Assembly: GCA_028564705.1 (NCBI GenBank)
Contig: JAPXFQ010000075.1
Coordinates: forward strand, 992,001 to 1,056,000
Source of the DNA: Apricaphanius iberus
Lineage: Eukaryota > Chordata > Actinopteri > Cyprinodontiformes > Aphaniidae
Direction: 5' to 3'
DNA length: 64,000 nucleotides
In this document: positions 59,013 to 64,000 of the stretch, in pieces
Position numbering within the stretch: position 1 is the stretch's first letter
How the letters are laid out: each line of letters opens with the position of its first letter
Made by a program: the position numbers and the translations under genes
The notes under the pieces: model-generated
What the model was told of the DNA's origin: nothing
The model's input: only the letters and a program-made list of their open reading frames with translations
The model's database searches: none

Positions 59013-61144
59013 ATAATAGATGGGCAACACAGTTAGAGACCTAACCCTAACTTCTTGCTGTTTTTTTTTTCTTTTCCTTTAAATTTAGAATTATGCATTA
59101 CTATAGTACAAAATCTGATAGATTAAAAATGAAAGAGTCTTGAACGCTGGAGCCCCTTAGATTGCATTGATTACCCCTCACTGCAGCTTGCTTCTCTGCT
59201 ATGGAAGCGTACTAATCTGATGCATACAGCAATGTGCCTTTGTCACATGAAAAGAAAATGAAGGGGCTGCATGAAGGAGGCAAGAGGAGGATGGGAAAAG
59301 CCAGAGAACAATTGGGGATAAAATGAACTGTCGTCATTGTCAACGCTTCGCCGTGCATAAAACAGTCAGAATGGAATGATTTATTGTCACAGTAAGAACG
59401 GTGGCTCGGCTGGGTATGCATATGGTATGTCGTCTGATGAAATTGTGGACCCATCAGGGGAAATTTCCACAGCATGAATGTATAATAATACCCAAAGTGG
59501 AAAAGAAATGGTCAGGGCTTACAAATTGAAGCTCTTTATTGTCTGTGCTTTCATTCTGTCGACTATTTGCTGCGTTGAATCCTTTGAGTTTCCCTTGCCT
59601 TTAATCCCCTCACCCCCACCACATCTCAAAGCACCATATCCTTGTGCTTACTGCTCCTTCATTCACATCTTGTTTATCTTTCCCCACCGGCCATTGCTTT
59701 CCGTCATTGCCAGGAGGTTTCACAGCCTCTCGCCTCTGTCTTATTCGATTGCTTAGTTGCATATTTCCCTGTCACCCCGTTGCACTCTTCCTTTTATCCC
59801 CTGAGCTCCTGTCTTTGTAAAAATCAGATAGAGACAGCTCTTTGCACTCCTGTCTCAGACACAAAAGGACGGAAGGAAGCAGCAGCAAGGGGGTCTTTGT
59901 TGTGAAAATGACTTGCGTCCTGCTCACCAAACGGATGAGCTAGCCAAGGGTCCGCCACGGCTCCACTGTGTGTATGACACGCTCATTTGTCATGTGCCGG
60001 GCTGCACATCAACCGCAGCCAAAATGCTGTCCTGGCACTCATCCCAACACTCTCCCTCTTCACTCAGCACTTAAAGATTTGGAGGAAAGTCAAGCACAAA
60101 ATGGCTGCCGCTTTTCATTGCTTTGCTTAACCGGTGAGCAAGTGGGAAGATTTTTTTGTAAAAGAACGAGAATATGTAAAACTGTAGGTATCCTTCATTT
60201 CTCAATCTTTCTTGCTATGGTGTCGAGGCCAGAACGTGCACAGAGCTCCATAAGAAAAAGACATGTAAAACAACAAAAGTGTACAGTGCTTAATTAAAAT
60301 AAACGTGTCCTGATTGATCAGTGTTATATCACTCAAATGCAACTCTTTCATCTAGTAGTCTGGGTCACAAAGGCTTTTCAAATTCCATTAAGGTCATTCA
60401 AGGTTTTCAGCTCCTTCTGTTTCAGATCAGCTTGTAGTTGATTTAACACATTTTAGGGGTTTTTGTTGTGAACTTTTAACAATAGAAAAACAAAAAAGTT
60501 TGGAGAACTGAAATTTTTTTGGGACAATTTAGATACACACTAGACAGAGGACAATAAGGAAGCATGCCCAAAATAGCCCTGTTTATTAGAATATACCAGT
60601 AAGAAATTACAGAGTGACAGGGAAGTCTGTCCTACCTGGGTTCCAACACACACAGCGACAAATCGTTGAGCTTCATGGTCAACAAAATCCACCAATTGTA
60701 TTGAATTAGGAGGTGCATGCTCGTAAAAACATCCATTAAGTTTGTTTTTGTACCTTATGCTAAATAAAGTCATTGATTCTATGTTTAAACACTTAAAAAA
60801 TTTACTGAATATTTGGCTCACCCAATGACGGCTGGAGACAGACAACTGAACCAGCCATCATGAGGGTAAACAGGGTAAATAGACTAAATGGAGACATGGA
60901 TGAATTTTTGGTATTTTATTACCCTAGATCAAAAAACCTACTACCTTGAAAAGTGGTGATTACTAGAAGATCAGATTACTTTAAATTTAAATTTGAGAAC
61001 AGCGTGAACGTAGCTTTGTATCGCTATGTATAATTGTTTGAGGCTAGGTGAACTGGATAGTGTTGGCCCAACCAAATAAATAACAGTTGCATCTGTGTAG
61101 ATATCACACATTACTTTGAACAAATTGAAATCATTCCTTCCTTC
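59013..61144. other. unique noncoding sequence
   Basis: No gene is recognised. Frames of 92-109 codons (59478-59756, 59968-60297, 60540-60845) have no domain. 61131-61144 ends with an attccttccttc run that is the left half of the CTTC microsatellite split by the LTR-like element. Confidence 0.45.
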
Positions 61145-62603
61145 TGTAGGGGAATTTATCAATTAAATAATTAATTAATTGATAATTGTTATTATCTATC
61201 TGGTTATGTTAAGAATATTAACTAATTATTGTAAATTAGTACTTAATTATCATTTAAATCATTTAATCCGGGCACCATTCTAGCCTTTGGGCTAGAAACA
61301 AAATATTGTATATAATCAAAAGGGAATTATCAACCAAGAATCTCACTTACAATGATTAATTATTAGTGATTACACCAGAAAGATCCTATCTGAAGGAAAT
61401 TAATTATTTGCAATAATTCACACACACACTCAGAATAAAAGAAACCAGAGATTTGATTCAATTTAACAAATTTATTCTAAAAACACAACTCAAATAAAAC
61501 ACACTACATATGCTAAATGGTTCAATCAAGACTACCGTATACTTGAGTAATATGGCGGCCGGTGATGAAGTCACTTAGGCACGTCACGGGGCGCCTCCTA
61601 CTGAGGGCGTACGCAGCCCTCCACGTGCATGCGTGGAGGCGGTGTACGACGTGAACGCGCAGCTCGTCGGGTTTTATGACCTATTGTTTTATTTTAGCAA
61701 GAGGCCGGTGGTTCTTTTCTAACAAAGAAACCTCGTGGCTCTTATCAGTGAGTTAGCTTCTGCTAATAAAGACTCTGGTTGGGAAATATGGAGGAAAAGG
61801 GATTAAAATGTCCTTTGCGTGCTACGTGTTCCTGACAGGCGCTCCACGGGTGCTGACCCAAATGCCTATGATGCGACACACTTTCTATCAAACTAACGGA
61901 TTAATTGGTTAGATTAACAATTTTGCTTAAAGGACAAAACATACAGGAAACTTACAATCAACAAGTACAAAACTCACAAATTTACCCGTAAGTTGAAACA
62001 TAGCACAGAGAAATCACAGAATGCTCAAGGAAGGCAACTCACTTCACATCAATAATCATGCATGCATACAGTTATAAGAAAAACTTTCTAACTCATTCCA
62101 CCCAGGTTGAGGATAAATTGAAACAGTCTTACTTTAAAGAGGAAGCTTCCAGGTGTAGAAGAAAAAGATACTTCTGATTGCGACGGAAAAACGCGAAGGG
62201 GAAACGGAGGGGCTTGGTTGCAGACAGGGGAAAAATCCAAAAAAAAAGTGTTAGGAAAAGAGATCTCTCCTTTGAAGTTCTGGAAGAAGTTGCCCACTTG
62301 TATAGGCGAGCTGGAAGAGGAACAGGATACTTATCAATCGCTTTTAAACTCTGGTGACTTTCGTCCCTCCTCTCTGTGCAGTCTTCACTCACGCTGCAGA
62401 GAACTGCAGCGGGTTTGATGGATTGGCGCTCCAGCCAACCACCGGGTAGATTTTTCCAGTGCTCAGCTGGGAAAGAGGGAGAGAGAGAGCAGACAGCCTT
62501 CTCGCTGGTTTGGAGTGACCGAAAGGGAGGGACGCTTTATTGGAATGCTGGCGTTGTATTTGTAGAGCCCTTTTATGTAATATTCATGGACCAGACCGCA
62601 ACA
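61145..62603. mobile_element. probable solo LTR (1.46 kb)
   Basis: It begins TGTAGGGG and ends CGCAACA, so it has 5'-TG...CA-3' ends on either strand. It is flanked by CTTC at 61141-61144 and CTTC at 62604-62607, a 4-bp duplication, although both sides are CTTC-repeat DNA. It is followed by no internal region or second LTR, so it would be a solo LTR formed by recombination. Orientation is uncertain. On the minus strand, a 'cataaaac' TATA-like word (about 61671-61678) precedes a GC-rich stretch, and an 'aataaa' lies about 200 bp further on (61470). On the plus strand an 'aataaa' lies at 61492. The family (retrovirus-like or other LTR) is not identified, and no protein-coding part is present. 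Confidence 0.55.
61618..61639. other. GC-rich palindrome in the LTR-like element
   Basis: cctccacg and cgtggagg flank a 6-nt tgcatg spacer. Both halves contain CACG/CGTG words (E-box-like). It sits in a CpG-rich 100-bp stretch that stands out from the AT-rich window. Confidence 0.7.
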
Positions 62604-62631
62604 CTTCCTTCCTTCCTTCCTTCCTTCCTTC
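62604..62631. repeat. (CTTC)n microsatellite
   Basis: Seven CTTC units. A further three partial units lie on the other side of the LTR-like element (61133-61144). Confidence 0.95.
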
Positions 62632-62635
62632 AGTA

Positions 62636-62840
62636 CAGGACTAAGTAATGATCCATGTGGTACACCCTGGGTTACATCAATAGAGCTGTAGGTTAAGCAT
62701 TCAGCTTAAACACAATTAAATAAGTTTGAGAAACAACTTTCACGATTGTCATCACAGTCCAATGCCTTTAGGCCTTTGCCTCAGAATATTGTCATCGACT
62801 GTATCAAAGATTTTCAATGATGCCATGAAAAGCAATGTTC
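62636..62840 (-). mobile_element. LINE reverse-transcriptase fragment
   Basis: Minus-strand frames give the segment VTQGVPHGSLLSPVL, the core of the conserved GVPQGS motif of non-LTR reverse transcriptase (His replaces Gln). Upstream, after a frame change, is a DTVDDNIL segment, equivalent to the 'FDTVDH' block. It is disrupted by frameshifts and stops. More of the element may continue to the right. Confidence 0.65.
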
Positions 62841-64000
62841 ATGGCTTTCTTATACATAAAAAGATACATTAATTTGCTATATGTAGGTTGGTAGCAGTAT
62901 CTAGAAGGGTGCAGAAGATTTAGAGACTGGCCTATAGCTGTTTACTGATAGTAATCAAGTACTTTATTTCTAATGATTCCTCTTCTTCCTACACCATTAT
63001 AAGATGTGCATCATTCTCACAGTCACTACAATCTGAATGAAGAGTACGCTCTGGGTGTAGGGGGGAATACGTCAATTTGCCAAAATACATAATTGGTTTG
63101 CAGAGGCTTAATGCATGCCACTCAAAATAATGCATTAGTCTTCTGTGATTTTGATATAACCATTGAAACTGCAAAGACAAATTGCAATGATATATATTGT
63201 GCAATTCTGAGTTGTGTGTTTCCTGGTAAATCCTCCTTTTGATTGTCAGGGATGTTTGCATCATTTATCTTATGTAAAAATTGTGAGAGGTAAAGAAATA
63301 TCTCCAGCAGTGACGCATCCTGCTGCAATCCATGTATGAAGTCGACTTTATTATATATATTTTCCATTTACTAAGAAAAGCCGTTGATATTTATGGTATA
63401 GATTTTAATTCTGTTAAAACCAAGAAAACATTTGCAAAACATTTGACCATAGTAAATATGGCATAGGATTTTGATAAAAATATGTAACACCTTTGTTTTG
63501 ACATTTCATAATAGAGAGAAAAAAAATGTTTTAATAGTGTTTTATTTTTCCTTTGTTGCCAGCACATTTCCATTGTTCATCCAGATGGAGGCTCCAACAT
63601 TAAAAACCCCTTTAGGGAGGTTTAGTTTATTGACCCACATTAAGTGATTTATTAGTTGGACCTGATGTATTACTTTGACTTTAGCAATATTTAGACATAC
63701 ATTAATCATTGTGTCATTTTCTCCCTTGAAAATTAATGCTAAAAACTGGTTTGTAAATTTCAAGAGAGCCTCATAGTTCATGTACCCTACTCCAGATTCG
63801 AAGCTTTGTCACCATTTTCTCATTGGCAAGCCCCCATTTTATAAAGGTCAGTGGTATTTTTTCTGGGGGTTTTCATTGTGAAGCGTACTATCATGCTTTC
63901 TATTTCTCTCTGTCATATAGAGGAATCAAAAGCGATGTCCTCATTATTAAGGCCAATTTCCATCAGTTGCTCAGCCCTGCTGTCACCAGCACTCCTCCAT
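62841..64000. other. possible LINE interior or unique sequence
   Basis: Several minus-strand frames of 60-91 codons run through 62989-63781. They might be eroded LINE coding sequence upstream of the reverse-transcriptase block at 62636-62840, but I see no diagnostic motif. The right edge of the window (64000) cuts the region. Confidence 0.3.

Noticed and set aside
60540..60845. 101-codon minus-strand frame with protein-like composition
   Set aside because: No domain, no splice signals in the right positions, and stop-free length is common in this window.
1..64000. CRISPR array or prokaryotic defence locus
   Set aside because: No regular repeat-spacer pattern or bacterial gene structure. All tandem repeats found are microsatellites or transposon parts.

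Overview
The window looks like nuclear DNA of a teleost fish, probably a spiny-rayed (percomorph-like) species. The evidence is the repeat set: tRNA-derived SINEs with a 'gcgctatataa...ccatttaccat' tail, L2-clade LINE fragments, Tc1-like relics, short hAT-like elements with 8-bp target duplications, and several terminal-inverted-repeat (TIR) families of fish type. The sequence is AT-rich, with many short microsatellites and homopolymer runs. It has no dense gene packing, operons, rRNA genes or CRISPR array. Species and chromosome cannot be named from it.

No complete protein-coding gene is visible. Open frames are mostly 60-140 codons and lie in repeats or unique noncoding DNA. The window is best read as a large intron or an intergenic desert. 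The only candidate host exon is a 228-nt, phase 0/0 open segment on the minus strand at 50590-50817, with AG and GT splice signals at its edges. It has no recognised homology.

Layout: 1-7.8 kb is transposon-rich (hAT-like elements, a SINE nested in an older DNA element, a 650-bp TIR element, a fold-back palindrome). 7.8-19.1 kb is mostly unique, with one SINE and a perfect hairpin. 19.1-21.4 kb holds a Tc1 relic, a CCAAT hairpin and a possible DNA element. 24.7-35.3 kb is a mosaic of L2 LINEs, SINEs and nested DNA elements. 37.4-41.3 kb has another TIR copy, a MITE, a LINE and two SINEs. 43.4-46.6 kb holds second copies of two DNA families. 48.3-54.4 kb holds hAT ends, a tRNA-Lys pseudogene between direct repeats, the candidate exon, L2 remnants and a local tandem/inverted repeat. 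56.5-59.0 kb is a Tc1-like transposon broken by later insertions. 61.1-62.6 kb looks like a solo LTR inserted in a CTTC microsatellite, followed by a LINE reverse-transcriptase fragment.

Nothing suggests genes acting together. The main information is the insertion history (what is nested in what) and a few unexplained structures. Unique stretches rich in TAAT cores may include conserved regulatory elements, but that needs cross-species alignment.
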